Source: Yeguia hominis
GTDB lineage: Bacteria > Bacillota > Clostridia > Oscillospirales > Acutalibacteraceae
Assembly (NCBI RefSeq): GCF_014384705.1
Contig: NZ_JACRSN010000006.1
Span: 62,001-126,000 of the forward strand
Length of the DNA stretch: 64,000 nucleotides
Direction of reading: 5' to 3'
The number at the start of each line of letters is the position of its first letter. Positions within the stretch are counted from its first letter, which is position 1. Below the pieces are notes generated by a model that had not been told where the DNA came from, did not search any database, and was given only the letters and a program-made list of their open reading frames with translations. A program made the translations under genes and the position numbers. Below, one piece after another: positions 43,632 to 52,903 of this stretch.

Positions 43632-44543
43632 TTACCGCGCGGCAATTGCCTCCATAATCTCGTCCCGCATGCGCGTTGCCTCACGGGCAGCGGCCTCCAT
43701 GAAGTCTCCGCCGCTTTTTTTCCACGCGCAGAGGATCCCGCGCGAAGAATTGACCACCGCGCCGATTCCGTTTTTGTCAAACGCCGGCGCAGCGTCTTTT
43801 CCGCCGCCGCCCTGCGCGCCGTAACCCGGCACCAGGAAGAAGGTGTGCGGCAGCGCCTGACGCAGTTCTTCGAGCTGCTGCGGATAGGTCGCCCCGACCA
43901 CCGCACCGACCCGGCTGTAGCCGGAAATGCCGATGCTGTCCGCGCCCCAGGCTTCACACATGGCACCCATCGCGCGGTAAACGGTCTCGCCGGAGGCCAG
44001 TTTCTGATCCTGCAATTCCCCGGACGACGGGTTCGAGGTCTTGACAAGCACAAAAATGCTCTTGTCAAGCGCATTGCAGATTTTGCAAAGCGGCCGGATT
44101 CCGTCGCTGCCCAGATAACCGTTCACGGTCAGCGCGTTCGCGCCGAACGGCGAAAAGGCGAACTCCTCCACGCTGTTCTCTCCGAGATGCGCCACCGCGT
44201 AGGCCTCCATCGTGGTGCCGATGTCGTTGCGTTTGCCGTCGGTAATGACATAGAGGCCTTTTTTCCGCGCATAGGCAATCGTCTCTGCCAGCGCGCGGAC
44301 GCCCTCCCAGCCGAACGCCTCGTAATAGGCGCACTGGGGCTTGACCGCGGGAACCAGTCCCGTGAGCGCGTCGATGATCCCGCGGTTAAAGCGCAGGATG
44401 GCTTCTGCCGCGCCGGCCGGCGTTTTGCCGTACTGGCGGTATGCGTCCTCCCGGATCTGTTCCGGAATGTAGTCGAGTTTCGGATCAAGTCCTGCCACCG
44501 TCGGGTTTTGACAAGCCCGGATTGCCTGAATCAGCCGTTCCAT
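43632..44543 (-). CDS. pyrF: Orotidine-5'-phosphate decarboxylase (subfamily 2)
   Basis: A 303-residue enzyme of the longer PyrF type. The start at 44543 follows AAAAGGAG. NPTVAGLDPKLDYIP opens the barrel, VKPQCAYYEAFGWEG and YVITDGKRNDIGTTMEAYA contain the catalytic Lys-Asp-Lys-Asp network, and FFLVPGYGAQGGGGKD with VNSSRGIL forms the phosphate site. It converts OMP to UMP, the last step of the pathway. The gene overlaps nothing and is followed after 115 nt by a small membrane protein. Confidence 0.94.
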   Translation of the reverse strand: MERLIQAIRACQNPTVAGLDPKLDYIPEQIREDAYRQYGKTPAGAAEAILRFNRGIIDALTGLVPAVKPQCAYYEAFGWEGVRALAETIAYARKKGLYVITDGKRNDIGTTMEAYAVAHLGENSVEEFAFSPFGANALTVNGYLGSDGIRPLCKICNALDKSIFVLVKTSNPSSGELQDQKLASGETVYRAMGAMCEAWGADSIGISGYSRVGAVVGATYPQQLEELRQALPHTFFLVPGYGAQGGGGKDAAPAFDKNGIGAVVNSSRGILCAWKKSGGDFMEAAAREATRMRDEIMEAIAAR

Positions 44544-44590
44544 CGAAATTTTCTCCTTTTCCCGCCAGTCTGGCGTGTGTTTCTCTCGGT

Positions 44591-45853
44591 TCAAAGTGTC
44601 GGGCGGTAAACCACCGTGCCGCCCGCAATGGTCATCCGAACGCGTCCGGAAAGCGTCATGCCCTTAAACGGACAGTTCCGGCTCTTTCCGTGGAATCGCG
44701 CAGGATCGACCGTGTTCCGTGCCTTAGGGTCAAACAGCACAAGGTCCGCCGGCGCACCGGGCGAAAGCGTCCCGGCAGGAATGCCGAGAATCCGCGCCGG
44801 ATTGCGGGACATTTTTTCCAGCAGCTCCGCAAGCGTCAGATGCCCCGGCTCTACAAGGAAGGTCAGCCCAGCCGCAAGCGAGGTCTCCATGCCGATCGAG
44901 CCGTTCGGTGCGCCCAGAAAATCCGCTTTTTCCGCAGGCGCGTGCGGCGCGTGGTCGGTTGCAATGGCGTCGAGTGTTCCGTCGCAAAGGCCCTCGATCA
45001 CCGCCAAGACATCCGCTTTGGTCCGCAGCGGCGGGTTCATCCGGTAATCGGCATCACGCTTTGAAAGGAGCGACTCGTCGAGTGAAAAATAGTGCGGCGC
45101 CGTCTCCGCCGTCACGCGCACGCCGCGCGCCTTGGCCTTTCGGATCAGCGCAACCGAGCCGCGCGTGCTGACGTGGCAAAGATGCAGCGGGACCTGCAGT
45201 TCTTCGGCAAGCGCAAGATCCCGGGCGATTCCGTTTTCTTCGGCGGCTTCCGGCATTCCGGGCACGCCGAGCGCTTCGGCAAGCGCGCCGGCATTCATTT
45301 TTCCGCCCATGAGCGCCGGATCCTCACAGTGCGCAAAGACCGGCAGCCCGAGCCGCGCGGCCTCCAAAAGCGTCCGGCGCATGCAGTCCGCCGTTTTGAC
45401 GGGAAACCCGTCGTCTGATACGGCGCGCGCACCGGCTGCCTGCATGGCGGCAAGATCACAGCAATTCTCGCTGAAAAGCCCTTTTGTCGCCGCCGATGCC
45501 TGATAGACGTGAATCTTCTGCTGTGCCGCGCGGGATAAAAATGCGCGGAGCACTTCGGGGGAGTCCATCGCCGGACGGGTGTTCGGCATGGCAAGCAAAC
45601 TCGTCACACCGCCCGCCGCAGCCGCACGGCACCCGGAAACGAGATCCTCTTTTTCCGTCTGACCGGGATCCCGCAGATGCACATGCAGATCGACAAGTCC
45701 CGGTGCGGCAACCAGCCCCGCCGCATCGATGGTTTCATCGGGCGTTTCCTTCGGATCCGGCTGCACAAATACGCCGTCCCGAATCCAAAGCTCTTTTTTC
45801 TTAAGGCCGGACGGCTCCAACACCGCGGCCCCGCATATGCGGATGCTTCCCAT
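44591..45853 (-). CDS. pyrC: Dihydroorotase
   Basis: A 420-residue metal-dependent dihydroorotase of class I. The start at 45853 has AAGGAG about 8 nt ahead; GTG at 45862 overlaps that site and is rejected. DLHVHLRDPGQTEKED supplies the metal His pair, FAHCEDP and HLCHVSTRGS the other ligands, TAETAPHYFSLDE and AIATDHAPHAPAEK the catalytic Asp and substrate loop. It closes carbamoyl aspartate to dihydroorotate. First gene of the cluster; pyrB, pyrE and carAB are not in the window. Confidence 0.94.
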   Translation of the reverse strand: MGSIRICGAAVLEPSGLKKKELWIRDGVFVQPDPKETPDETIDAAGLVAAPGLVDLHVHLRDPGQTEKEDLVSGCRAAAAGGVTSLLAMPNTRPAMDSPEVLRAFLSRAAQQKIHVYQASAATKGLFSENCCDLAAMQAAGARAVSDDGFPVKTADCMRRTLLEAARLGLPVFAHCEDPALMGGKMNAGALAEALGVPGMPEAAEENGIARDLALAEELQVPLHLCHVSTRGSVALIRKAKARGVRVTAETAPHYFSLDESLLSKRDADYRMNPPLRTKADVLAVIEGLCDGTLDAIATDHAPHAPAEKADFLGAPNGSIGMETSLAAGLTFLVEPGHLTLAELLEKMSRNPARILGIPAGTLSPGAPADLVLFDPKARNTVDPARFHGKSRNCPFKGMTLSGRVRMTIAGGTVVYRPTL

Positions 45854-46169
45854 CGGCTGCACTCCTTATCTTCTGACCCGCCCGGCTTTCGGAAGCCGTC
45901 TGCACAGACTTTCCGTCAGGGTCGGGTTCGGTTTCGTTTTCTTTTGCGTCTCTTCTTCTGCGCCTTAAAATCGTTCTGCCACCCGTTTTCTGCCGCCCAG
46001 AAGCGTCAAGCGCACCCATCTGTCCGCCTTTGCCGTATCGCATTTTGAAAGCCGTTCCGCGCACAGAGGGGTTTAGGCTTCTCCGTTTTCGCGCGGCATA
46101 TCCAGTAAACCGCGGACTAGAAGCAGATCCGTATGAAAAAGCTGGGAACCCGTCGCGAAACAGCCACAG
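45854..46169. other. Gap upstream of pyrC
   Basis: About 315 nt without a gene. I searched for a PyrR-binding loop or attenuator and for a consensus promoter and found neither convincingly. Confidence 0.4.
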
Positions 46170-46713
46170 AACAGTTGCGGAAATGCCGCGAAACCGCTGC
46201 AGAACAGCAGAATTCCCCTCCCGCGTCCGGCGCGCCACAGAACGGAGCAAACCCCCGGCGCGATGGAAGACACTGCGTGTCTGTGGAAGAAAAATTTGGG
46301 CACGTATAGAATTTTAACGGTGTATACAGAAAGCCGCGGAACGGAGAAAACGTCCTCCCGCGTCCACCATTCTTACAGAACGGAGAATGCATCCGGCGCG
46401 ACGAACGGCACTTCGTGCCCTCCCGCGTCCAGCACGTTTCCAGAACGGAGCAAACCCCCGGCGCGATGGAAGACACTGCGTGTCTGTGGAAGAAAAATTT
46501 GGGCACGTGCAGAATTTTAACGGTGTATACAGAAAGCCGCGGAACGGAGAAAGCGTCCTCTCGCGTCCGGCGCGTGTATAGAACGGAGAATGCATCCGGC
46601 GCGATGAAACACGCTTCGCGTGCTCCCGCGTCCGGCACGCCGCAGAACGGACAAAACCCCCGGCGCGACGAAAGACGCTCTGCGTCCGCGATGGAACACC
46701 CTTCGTGTGTGTG
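46170..46713 (-). repeat. Modular intergenic repeat block R12
   Basis: Minus-sense block between pyrC and the serA terminator. Two copies of GAAGAAAAATTTGGGCACGT (near 46287 and 46487) link it to R11. Hairpins GGCAC-GAA-GTGCC, GACAC-GCA-GTGTC and GACGC-AGA-GCGTC; TCTTACAGAA-type spacers. Confidence 0.83.
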
Positions 46714-46749
46714 AAAAGACCGCGGGAGGGAAAAGTCCTCTCGCGGTCT
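46714..46749 (-). terminator. Intrinsic terminator of serCA
   Basis: On the minus strand AGACCGCGAGAGG pairs with CCTCCCGCGGTCT (one G-T pair) across a 7-nt loop, followed by TTTTCAC. Placed between the serA stop codon and repeat block R12. Confidence 0.8.
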
Positions 46750-46760
46750 GCTTGTTGAGG

Positions 46761-47924
46761 TCAGCCCGGAATAACCCGAACGCGAATAATCGCCGGGACA
46801 TCCGAAAGCTTCTGCACCGCTGCGCCGACATCTCCGCCGGTCACATCGACAATGGTATACGCATAGTCTTTGCGGGACTTGCTCTGCATATTTTCAATAT
46901 TGACACCGGCGCCGCCCATCACACCGGCCAGAAGGCTGATAGTGTTCGGCACATTCTTGTGGATGATACAAATCCGATCCGAACCGTCGCGCGGCATGGA
47001 AATCGCCGGCATGTTCACCGAATTGCAGATATTTCCGTTTTCCAGATAATCGCGAACCTGATCCGCCGCCATGCAGGCACAGTTGTCCTCGGACTCCGGC
47101 GTAGAAGCGCCCAGGTGCGGAATCGCCAGAACGCCCGGTACATCGATCAGATCGTCACTCGGGAAGTCCGTCGCATAGGCCGCAACCTTGCCGGAAGCCA
47201 GCGCCTCGAGCATATCTGCGGAATTCACCAGTCCGCCGCGCGCAAAGTTGAGAATCCGCACGCCGTCGTGCATCTTTGCGAAGCTGTCCTTTGAGATCAG
47301 ATCCTTTGTGTCCGGCGTGAGCGGAACGTGTACCGTAATATAGTCACAGGAGAAAATCTCATCGAGCGTGTGCGCGTGATGAATCGCGCGGGAAAGCCCC
47401 CATGCACCGTCGACCGAAAGGAACGGGTCATACCCGTAAACCGTCATTCCGAGCGCCGCAGCGGCATTCGCAACCAATACGCCGATCGCGCCGAGCCCGA
47501 TCACACCGAGCGTCTTTCCGGCAATTTCCGGACCCGCAAACTGGGACTTTCCTTTTTCGACCAGCTTGCCGACCTCGTCGCCCTTGCCTTTGAGGGTTTT
47601 GGCCCATTCAACCGAATCGATCACCTTCCGCGAAGAAAGCAGCAGCGCCGCAACGACCAGCTCTTTGACAGCGTTTGCGTTGGCGCCCGGCGTGTTGAAC
47701 ACGACGATGCCCGCTTCGCTGCAGCGGTCAATCGGGATGTTGTTGACACCGGCGCCTGCCCGCGCGATGGCCAGCAGAGAGTTCGGAAATTCGGTCTCAT
47801 GCATGGAAGCGGAGCGCACCAAAACGGCGTCCGCGGAATCGATTTTATCCGTCAGTTCGTAATTTTCGCCGAGACGGTTCGTGCCGACTGCGGCAATTTT
47901 ATTGAGGCAGTGAATGTGATACAT
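46761..47924 (-). CDS. serA: D-3-phosphoglycerate dehydrogenase
   Basis: A 387-residue NAD-dependent dehydrogenase; the second of two adjacent ATGs is chosen for spacing from GGGGGA. SASMHETEF, AGAGVNNIPIDRC and FNTPGANANAVKELV are substrate motifs; GVIGLGAIGVLVANAAAALGMTVYGYDP binds NAD; NFARGGLVNSADMLEAL and IPHLGASTPESEDNC give the catalytic Arg, Glu and His. A C-terminal ACT-like domain (about 318-387) may sense serine. First step of serine synthesis. It follows serC by 27 nt. Confidence 0.94.
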   Translation of the reverse strand: MYHIHCLNKIAAVGTNRLGENYELTDKIDSADAVLVRSASMHETEFPNSLLAIARAGAGVNNIPIDRCSEAGIVVFNTPGANANAVKELVVAALLLSSRKVIDSVEWAKTLKGKGDEVGKLVEKGKSQFAGPEIAGKTLGVIGLGAIGVLVANAAAALGMTVYGYDPFLSVDGAWGLSRAIHHAHTLDEIFSCDYITVHVPLTPDTKDLISKDSFAKMHDGVRILNFARGGLVNSADMLEALASGKVAAYATDFPSDDLIDVPGVLAIPHLGASTPESEDNCACMAADQVRDYLENGNICNSVNMPAISMPRDGSDRICIIHKNVPNTISLLAGVMGGAGVNIENMQSKSRKDYAYTIVDVTGGDVGAAVQKLSDVPAIIRVRVIPG

Positions 47925-47951
47925 CATAAATCCCCCGTTTCTCTGGTCGGT

Positions 47952-49037
47952 TCAGGCGTTGGCAGCCTCGAACGCTTTCATAAAATCGACGAGCTTTTCC
48001 ACGCCTTCGAGCGGCATTGCATTATAAATGGAAGCGCGCATTCCGCCGACAGAGCGGTGACCCTTGAGGTTGACAAATCCGGCTGCCGCAGCCTCGCTGA
48101 CAAATTTCGCATCGAGATCTTTGTCGCCGGTTACGAACGTCACGTTCATCATCGAGCGGGAATCCTTCTTCGCGCAGGGCTTAAAGAGTTTCGACGAATC
48201 GAGGAAATCATACAGCACAGCGGCTTTTTTCTCATTGTGCGCCTTCATGCCGGCAAGTCCGCCCATCTCGTCGCGGATCCATTCCAGCACCAGCTTGCAG
48301 ATATAAATCGACCAGCACGGCGGCGTGTTGTACATCGAATCATTGTCGGCAATCGTCTTGTAGTTGAACATCGCCGGGGTAATTTCCATCTCGTGACCGA
48401 TCAGATCCTCGCGTACAATCACGATGGTCAGGCCGGCCGGAGCCATGTTCTTCTGCGCGCCCGCATAGAGCAGACCGAACTTCGTAACGTCAAGCGGCTC
48501 GCTGGCGATGCAGGAGGAAATATCGGCAACCAGCGGCACGTTTCCGGTTTCGGGAAGCGTGTGCCATTTTGTGCCGTAGATCGTATTGTTCATGCAGATG
48601 TGGAAGTAATCCGCATCCGGACGGAACTCCTTCGGATCGAGCGCCGGAATGCAGGAGAAGCCCTCTTCCTTGGAAGAAGCAACCGCCTTGACGTCGCCGT
48701 ACCGGCAGGCTTCCTTATAGGCTTTCGTGGAGAACTGGCCGCTGAGTACATAGTCAGCTTTGCCGCTTCCGGTCATGAGGTTCATCGGCACCATTGTAAA
48801 CTGCGAGGACGCGCCGCCCTGCATAAACAGCACTTTGTAATTGTCCGGGATCTCGAGGACTTCGCGCATCAGGCGCTGCGCCTCCACGATGATTTCGTCA
48901 TAAACTTTGGAACGGTGTGACATTTCCATTACGGACTGACCGCTGCCCTTGTAATCAAGCATTTCCTCTGCCGCACGGCGCAGAACCGATTCCGGCAGCA
49001 TAGAAGGACCGGCAGAAAAATTGTAAACACGGCTCAT
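47952..49037 (-). CDS. serC: Phosphoserine aminotransferase
   Basis: A 361-residue PLP enzyme with GGAGGG 8 nt ahead of the ATG. It opens with VYNFSAGPSMLPESVL, then GGASSQFTMVPMNL (phosphate and ring contacts), VADISSCIASEPLDVTKFGLLYAGAQKNMAPAG (Schiff-base Lys in AQKN), and RSVGGMRASIYNAMPLEGV near the end. It converts phosphohydroxypyruvate to phosphoserine. First gene of the serCA operon, driven by a consensus promoter. Confidence 0.95.
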   Translation of the reverse strand: MSRVYNFSAGPSMLPESVLRRAAEEMLDYKGSGQSVMEMSHRSKVYDEIIVEAQRLMREVLEIPDNYKVLFMQGGASSQFTMVPMNLMTGSGKADYVLSGQFSTKAYKEACRYGDVKAVASSKEEGFSCIPALDPKEFRPDADYFHICMNNTIYGTKWHTLPETGNVPLVADISSCIASEPLDVTKFGLLYAGAQKNMAPAGLTIVIVREDLIGHEMEITPAMFNYKTIADNDSMYNTPPCWSIYICKLVLEWIRDEMGGLAGMKAHNEKKAAVLYDFLDSSKLFKPCAKKDSRSMMNVTFVTGDKDLDAKFVSEAAAAGFVNLKGHRSVGGMRASIYNAMPLEGVEKLVDFMKAFEAANA

Positions 49038-49192
49038 TTCTTACACCCTCCGATTTGTTGTCCGGCGCAAAGTCGGCGCCGGAAAGATTTGCCGAAAATA
49101 AGCACCGCGTCCGTCCCGGTTTTTCTAAGAAAGCTGAACCACAGACAGGCGCGTTCCCCTTGCCTTATTTCGGTATATTTTATACTGATTTT

Positions 49193-49221
49193 ATTATAGT
49201 TTCCCGCATTCTGCAAGTCAA
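49193..49221 (-). promoter_or_regulatory. Consensus promoter of serCA
   Basis: On the minus strand TTGACT (49221-49216), a 17-nt spacer, TATAAT (49198-49193). The leader of about 150 nt contains a CCGGCGCC/GGCGCCGG-like pair close to the ribosome site; no T-box signature is seen. Confidence 0.85.
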
Positions 49222-49295
49222 TTCCCGATCTTCCCACACCCGGAAATTCTATCTCCCTCACGAAAACAGAGAAACCAGCCCCCCATTTTTGTGCA

Positions 49296-49735
49296 CCACA
49301 CACGAAGCGTCTTCCCCCGCGCACACGAAGTGTGTTCCATCGCGGGCACGAAGTGCCGTTCATCGCGCCGGGGTTTTGCTCCGTTCTGCGGCGCGCCGGA
49401 CGCGGGAGCACGCGAAGCGTGTTTCATCGCGCACGCGCAGCGTGTTTCATCGCGCCGGATGCATTCTCCGTTCTATACACGCGCCGGACGCGAGAGGACG
49501 CTTTCTCCGTTCCGCGGCTTTCAATATACACAATACACCGTTCAAAAGTCTGCGTATGCTCAAAGTTTTTTCAGTATACTGGGCACGGACGCAGAGCGCC
49601 TTTCATCGCGCACGCGCAGCGTGTCTCATCGCGCCGGGGGTTTGCTCCGTTCTGTGGCGCGCCGGACGCGGGAGCACGCGAAGCGTGTTTCATCGCGCCG
49701 GATGCATTCTCCGTTCTATACACGCGCAAGAATAT
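49296..49735 (+). repeat. Modular intergenic repeat block R13
   Basis: Plus-sense block between the serC promoter and the XRE gene, with no gene 3' end on either side. Contains CACGC-GCA-GCGTG, GGCAC-GAA-GTGCC and GACGC-AGA-GCGCC hairpins, two GATGCATTCTCCGTTCTATA cassettes, and a diverged copy of the CACCGTTCAAAAG module seen in R11. Confidence 0.82.
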
Positions 49736-49915
49736 TTGTGTATGATATTTCAAAAAAGAGATTTTTCATTCTTCAAAACAGAATATTCATGTAAAAGAAG
49801 CCAATTTTAAAGTTTTTTGAATAAAAAAATAAAAGTTCCCAATATTTGCTGTATTTTGAAAGGAGATGCGTTATACTAGAGATATGATTTGTGGGCGCCG
49901 TCGTTTTCTCTGCTG

Positions 49916-49936
49916 AAGCACGTGCCAGAGACGTGC
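49916..49936. promoter_or_regulatory. Inverted repeat upstream of XRE gene
   Basis: AGCACGT-N7-ACGTGCT lies about 95 nt before the XRE start codon and could be an operator or leader hairpin. The AT-rich DNA at 49736-49880, with TATACT near 49873, probably holds the promoter. Confidence 0.4.
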
Positions 49937-50027
49937 TCTGCCGCAATACGTTCCGGAAAACCGTTCCGCAGATCCTGCATAAATCCAAATCCGGTTTAAT
50001 TTGGAAGAATTTGGGGAGGGATTTTTG

Positions 50028-50294
50028 ATGTCAAAAGAATTAGGAGACAAGCTTCGTTCACTCAGAGAAAATCATCTGCTCACACAAAATGATCTTGCCG
50101 AACTGCTTACGGTTGACCGCTCGACCTATGCGTACTATGAAAGCGGAAAAAGTGAGCCGAGACTGGATTCCCTGTTTCGGATCGCACGGTTTTATCGGGT
50201 TTCCTTCGAATGGCTGTGCGATGATGCGCGCGGTACCTATGAAGAAAAAGGAAATCCCGATATACCGCCGCGTAGATATAAAAACAAACGGTAA
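50028..50294 (+). CDS. XRE-family helix-turn-helix regulator
   Basis: An 88-residue repressor-like protein. ATG at 50028 follows GGGGAGGG by 7 nt. GDKLRSLRENHLLTQNDLAELLTVDRSTYAYYESGKSEPRLDSLFRIARFYRVSFEWL is a complete Cro/CI-type helix-turn-helix (residues about 5-62), and a basic tail follows. No effector domain. It may regulate neighbouring genes or be a leftover of a mobile element; no target is evident. Confidence 0.88.
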   Translation: MSKELGDKLRSLRENHLLTQNDLAELLTVDRSTYAYYESGKSEPRLDSLFRIARFYRVSFEWLCDDARGTYEEKGNPDIPPRRYKNKR

Positions 50295-50296
50295 AA

Positions 50297-50327
50297 AAAG
50301 CGTCTGCTTCCGCAGGCGCTTTCTCAT
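50297..50327 (+). terminator. Intrinsic terminator of XRE gene
   Basis: AAAGCGTCTGC pairs with GCAGGCGCTTT (one G-T pair) with a TTCC loop, then CTCATTTTT. Confidence 0.8.
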
Positions 50328-50360
50328 TTTTCTATGAAATTTTTTCTATAAAACGGGGAC

Positions 50361-50480
50361 GCCCGGCAGCGTCCTAGCGACGCTGCCGGGCCTTGTTAGA
50401 GGAAAGTCTTGATATTATGATCAAGGAGAGGAAAAATCAGAGGGTTCACAAAGTCAAGTCCATGCAAGGTTTCCTTGACT
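50361..50480. other. Cluster of hairpins between XRE and LysR genes
   Basis: Three consecutive inverted repeats: a perfect 13-bp stem GCCCGGCAGCGTC/GACGCTGCCGGGC (50361-50391), TCTTGAT/ATCAAGG near 50407-50427, and AAAGTCAAG/CTTGACTTT near 50451-50480. The first lacks a U tract. It may be a leader or small structured RNA for the LysR gene. Confidence 0.45.
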
Positions 50481-50571
50481 TTTGACAGGTTTCATTGTAG
50501 CATAAATATATCAATTTGTAAAATTCATGATTTGAATCAAATAGTTCAATTTTTCAAATGGATGTGAAATC

Positions 50572-51489
50572 ATGGAATTACGCAATCTTCATACCTTTCT
50601 GCGCACCGCAGAATTGCTGAGTTTTACGCGTGCAGCGGACGAGCTGGGCTATTCTCAGTCTGCAGTGACCATGCAGATCCGCGCGCTGGAAAGCGAGCTG
50701 CATGTCCCGCTGTTTGATCGGATCGGAAAGAAAGTGACACTGACGGACAGCGGCCGCATTTTGCTCAAATATGCCGCAGATCTGATCAAAACGGAAGAAA
50801 AGGCGCGCGCGGCGCTCTCGGTGCCCGGAAATCCAGCTGGTGTTTTGCGCATCGGCACCATTGAGTCGCTCCTGATTTCTGTATTTCCGAGTTTGCTGCA
50901 TCGGTATCACCAGGCCTATCCGAAGGTGGAAACCATACTGCGCACGGGCCTGACGGAGGCGCTTTTTGAGATGCTGCGGCAAAACGAGGTCGATCTCATC
51001 TACTTTTTTGACCGCCGGCGCCCTTCTCCGGACAGAATTTGCGTTCTGGAAGCCGCCAGTCCGGCCTTTTTTGTCGCAGGCGTCAATTATCTGCGTTCTG
51101 AAAAATCCATGTCAACGCTCAAAGAGATCATCCGCGAGCCGCTGATCCTGACGGAAACCGGCGTCAGCTACCGCTATGAGCTGGAGCAGCGTCTTGCGGC
51201 GCAGGGCGAATCGGCGAATCCGTTTCTGGAAATCGGCAATACCGAAGTCATCGTGCGCCTGCTGCGCGTCAACGCCGGCGTCTCGTTTTTGCCGGAGTTC
51301 GCCGTGCAGCGCGAGCTGCAGATGGGAACCCTGCGCAAAATTCCGGCCTCCGACTGCCATGTCCAGCTTTGGGCGCAGCTATGCTATCATAAAAACAAGT
51401 GGATCACACCGCAAATGAAGGGCTTTTTGCAGCTGGCGCAGGAAACCGCCTCCGAATTTTACAACGACTTTTCCATCAAGATCGATTAG
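50572..51489 (+). CDS. LysR-family transcriptional regulator
   Basis: A 305-residue regulator. The N-terminal winged helix is MELRNLHTFLRTAELLSFTRAADELGYSQSAVTMQIRALESELHVPLFDRIGKKVTLTDSG, and the C-terminal effector domain has LRIGTIESLL, VRLLRVNAGVSFLPEFAV. The ribosome site is weak (GGATG). LysR proteins usually control a divergent or nearby operon; here the AzlCD exporter is on the far side of repeat block R14 and convergent, so the target is uncertain. Confidence 0.9.
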   Translation: MELRNLHTFLRTAELLSFTRAADELGYSQSAVTMQIRALESELHVPLFDRIGKKVTLTDSGRILLKYAADLIKTEEKARAALSVPGNPAGVLRIGTIESLLISVFPSLLHRYHQAYPKVETILRTGLTEALFEMLRQNEVDLIYFFDRRRPSPDRICVLEAASPAFFVAGVNYLRSEKSMSTLKEIIREPLILTETGVSYRYELEQRLAAQGESANPFLEIGNTEVIVRLLRVNAGVSFLPEFAVQRELQMGTLRKIPASDCHVQLWAQLCYHKNKWITPQMKGFLQLAQETASEFYNDFSIKID

Positions 51490-51521
51490 CCGATGCCATC
51501 TATTCCATCCGAACCGAACCC

Positions 51522-51555
51522 AAGCCGCGCGCCGTATCGACGCAGCGGCTTTTCG
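51522..51555 (+). terminator. Terminator-like hairpin after LysR gene
   Basis: AAGCCGC pairs with GCGGCTT across a 16-nt loop, followed by TTCGTTTTC. Confidence 0.5.
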
Positions 51556-51779
51556 TTTTCCCCACCCAAATTACGCGTCATCAAAAAAAGAATCCATCGC
51601 ACCGCGCTATGCGGCCGCCTGTGCCGGACATTCCTTTCCCATTCCGTTTCCAAACGCTGCAAACGCACAGAAGCGTCCCGCCCTTCGGTTTTTCCGCAAA
51701 ACCAGGCGCGAACGCTTCTTTTTTTCGGTAAATTCAGAATATTTATATAAGCCAAACCGCAGAAGGCGGACATTCCATG

Positions 51780-52574
51780 TGCGCAAAAATCCACAGAACG
51801 AAGAAGGCCGCAGAACGGCAGGCACACTCTCCCGCGTCCAGCGCGCTACGGAACGGATAAAACTCACGGCGCGACAAATGGCACTCCGTGCCCGGAACGG
51901 TAGGCGTGACCTCTCGCGTCCGGCGCGCCACAGAACGGAGCAACCCCCCAGCGCGGTGAAAGACGCTCTGCGTCCGCGATGAAACACACTCCGTGTGCGC
52001 GATGAAACACGCTTCGTGTGCGGGGGGAGCGAAATTTCGTGCCGATGACGAGGGTGGGTGAAGGTAAGAACAGAGGGCAGACGCAAAGCTGCGGAACGGT
52101 AGGCGTGACCTCTCGCGTCCGGTGCGCTGCAGAACGGTGAAAACCCATGGCGCGACAAATGGCGCTCCGTGCCCGGAACGGCAGGCGCGCCCTCCCGCGT
52201 CCGGCGCGCTGCAGAACGGTGAAAACCCACGGCACGATGAATGGCACTCCGTGCCCGGAACGGCAGGCGCGCCCTCCCGCGTCCGGCGCGCTGCAGAACG
52301 GTGAAAACCCACGGCGCGACGAATGGCACTCCGTGCCCGGAACGGCAGGCGTGACCTCCCGCGTCCGGCGCGCCACAGAACGGAGCAAACCCCAGCGCGG
52401 TGAGAGACGCTCTGCGTCCGCGATGAAACACGCTTCGCGTGCGCGATGAAAGACACTGCGTGTTTGTAAATGGCAAACAAGAATAGGCCACAGAACGGAG
52501 CAAACCTCCTCCCGCGTCCGCTCCGTTTCCAGAACGGAAACGGCCCCCGGCGCGATGAAACACGCTTCGCGTGC
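51780..52574 (-). repeat. Modular intergenic repeat block R14
   Basis: Minus-sense block. Three near-identical 75-80 nt units (GGTGAAAACCCAYGGCRCG...GTGCCCGGAACGGCAGGCG) stand in tandem at about 52130-52360. Hairpins GGCAC-GGA-GTGCC, CACAC-GGA-GTGTG, GACGC-AGA-GCGTC, CACGC-GAA-GCGTG. Confidence 0.85.
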
Positions 52575-52866
52575 GGCCTGCGTCGCTGTGCTTTCCGCAA
52601 ACATCTTTGTTTCAGCCAATCATCCGTAGGACCCATTCTGTGAGAAATACCGCAAGTGCTCCTCCGGCCATTTTTGCTGGTTCCGCTTCGCTCCACGGCG
52701 CAAAATCCGCACCGCTGAGCGGCCTGCGTCGCTGTGCTTTCCGCAAACATCTTTATTTCAGCCAATCATCCGTAGGACCCATTCTGTGAGAAACACCGCA
52801 GCTGCTCCTCCGGCCATTTTTGCTGGTTCCGCTTCGCTCCACGGCGCAAAATCCGCACCGCTGAGC
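52575..52866 (-). repeat. azlD: 146-bp tandem repeat carrying copies of the azlD 3' end
   Basis: Two 146-bp units (52575-52720 and 52721-52866) follow azlD and share its first part with 52867-52965. On the minus strand each repeats the codons for AVFLTEWVLRMI and a stop, with a few substitutions. They are untranslated remnants or duplications of the gene end. Confidence 0.85.
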
Positions 52867-52903
52867 GGCCTGCGTCGCTGTGCATTTAATTTCTTTTTGC
52901 GGT

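Noticed and set aside
45854..46080. PyrR attenuator or riboswitch before pyrC
   Set aside because: No PyrR-binding loop, terminator/antiterminator pair or known aptamer core could be recognised.
49038..49192. Serine T-box leader before serC
   Set aside because: No T-box sequence or specifier/antiterminator arrangement seen in the 150-nt leader.
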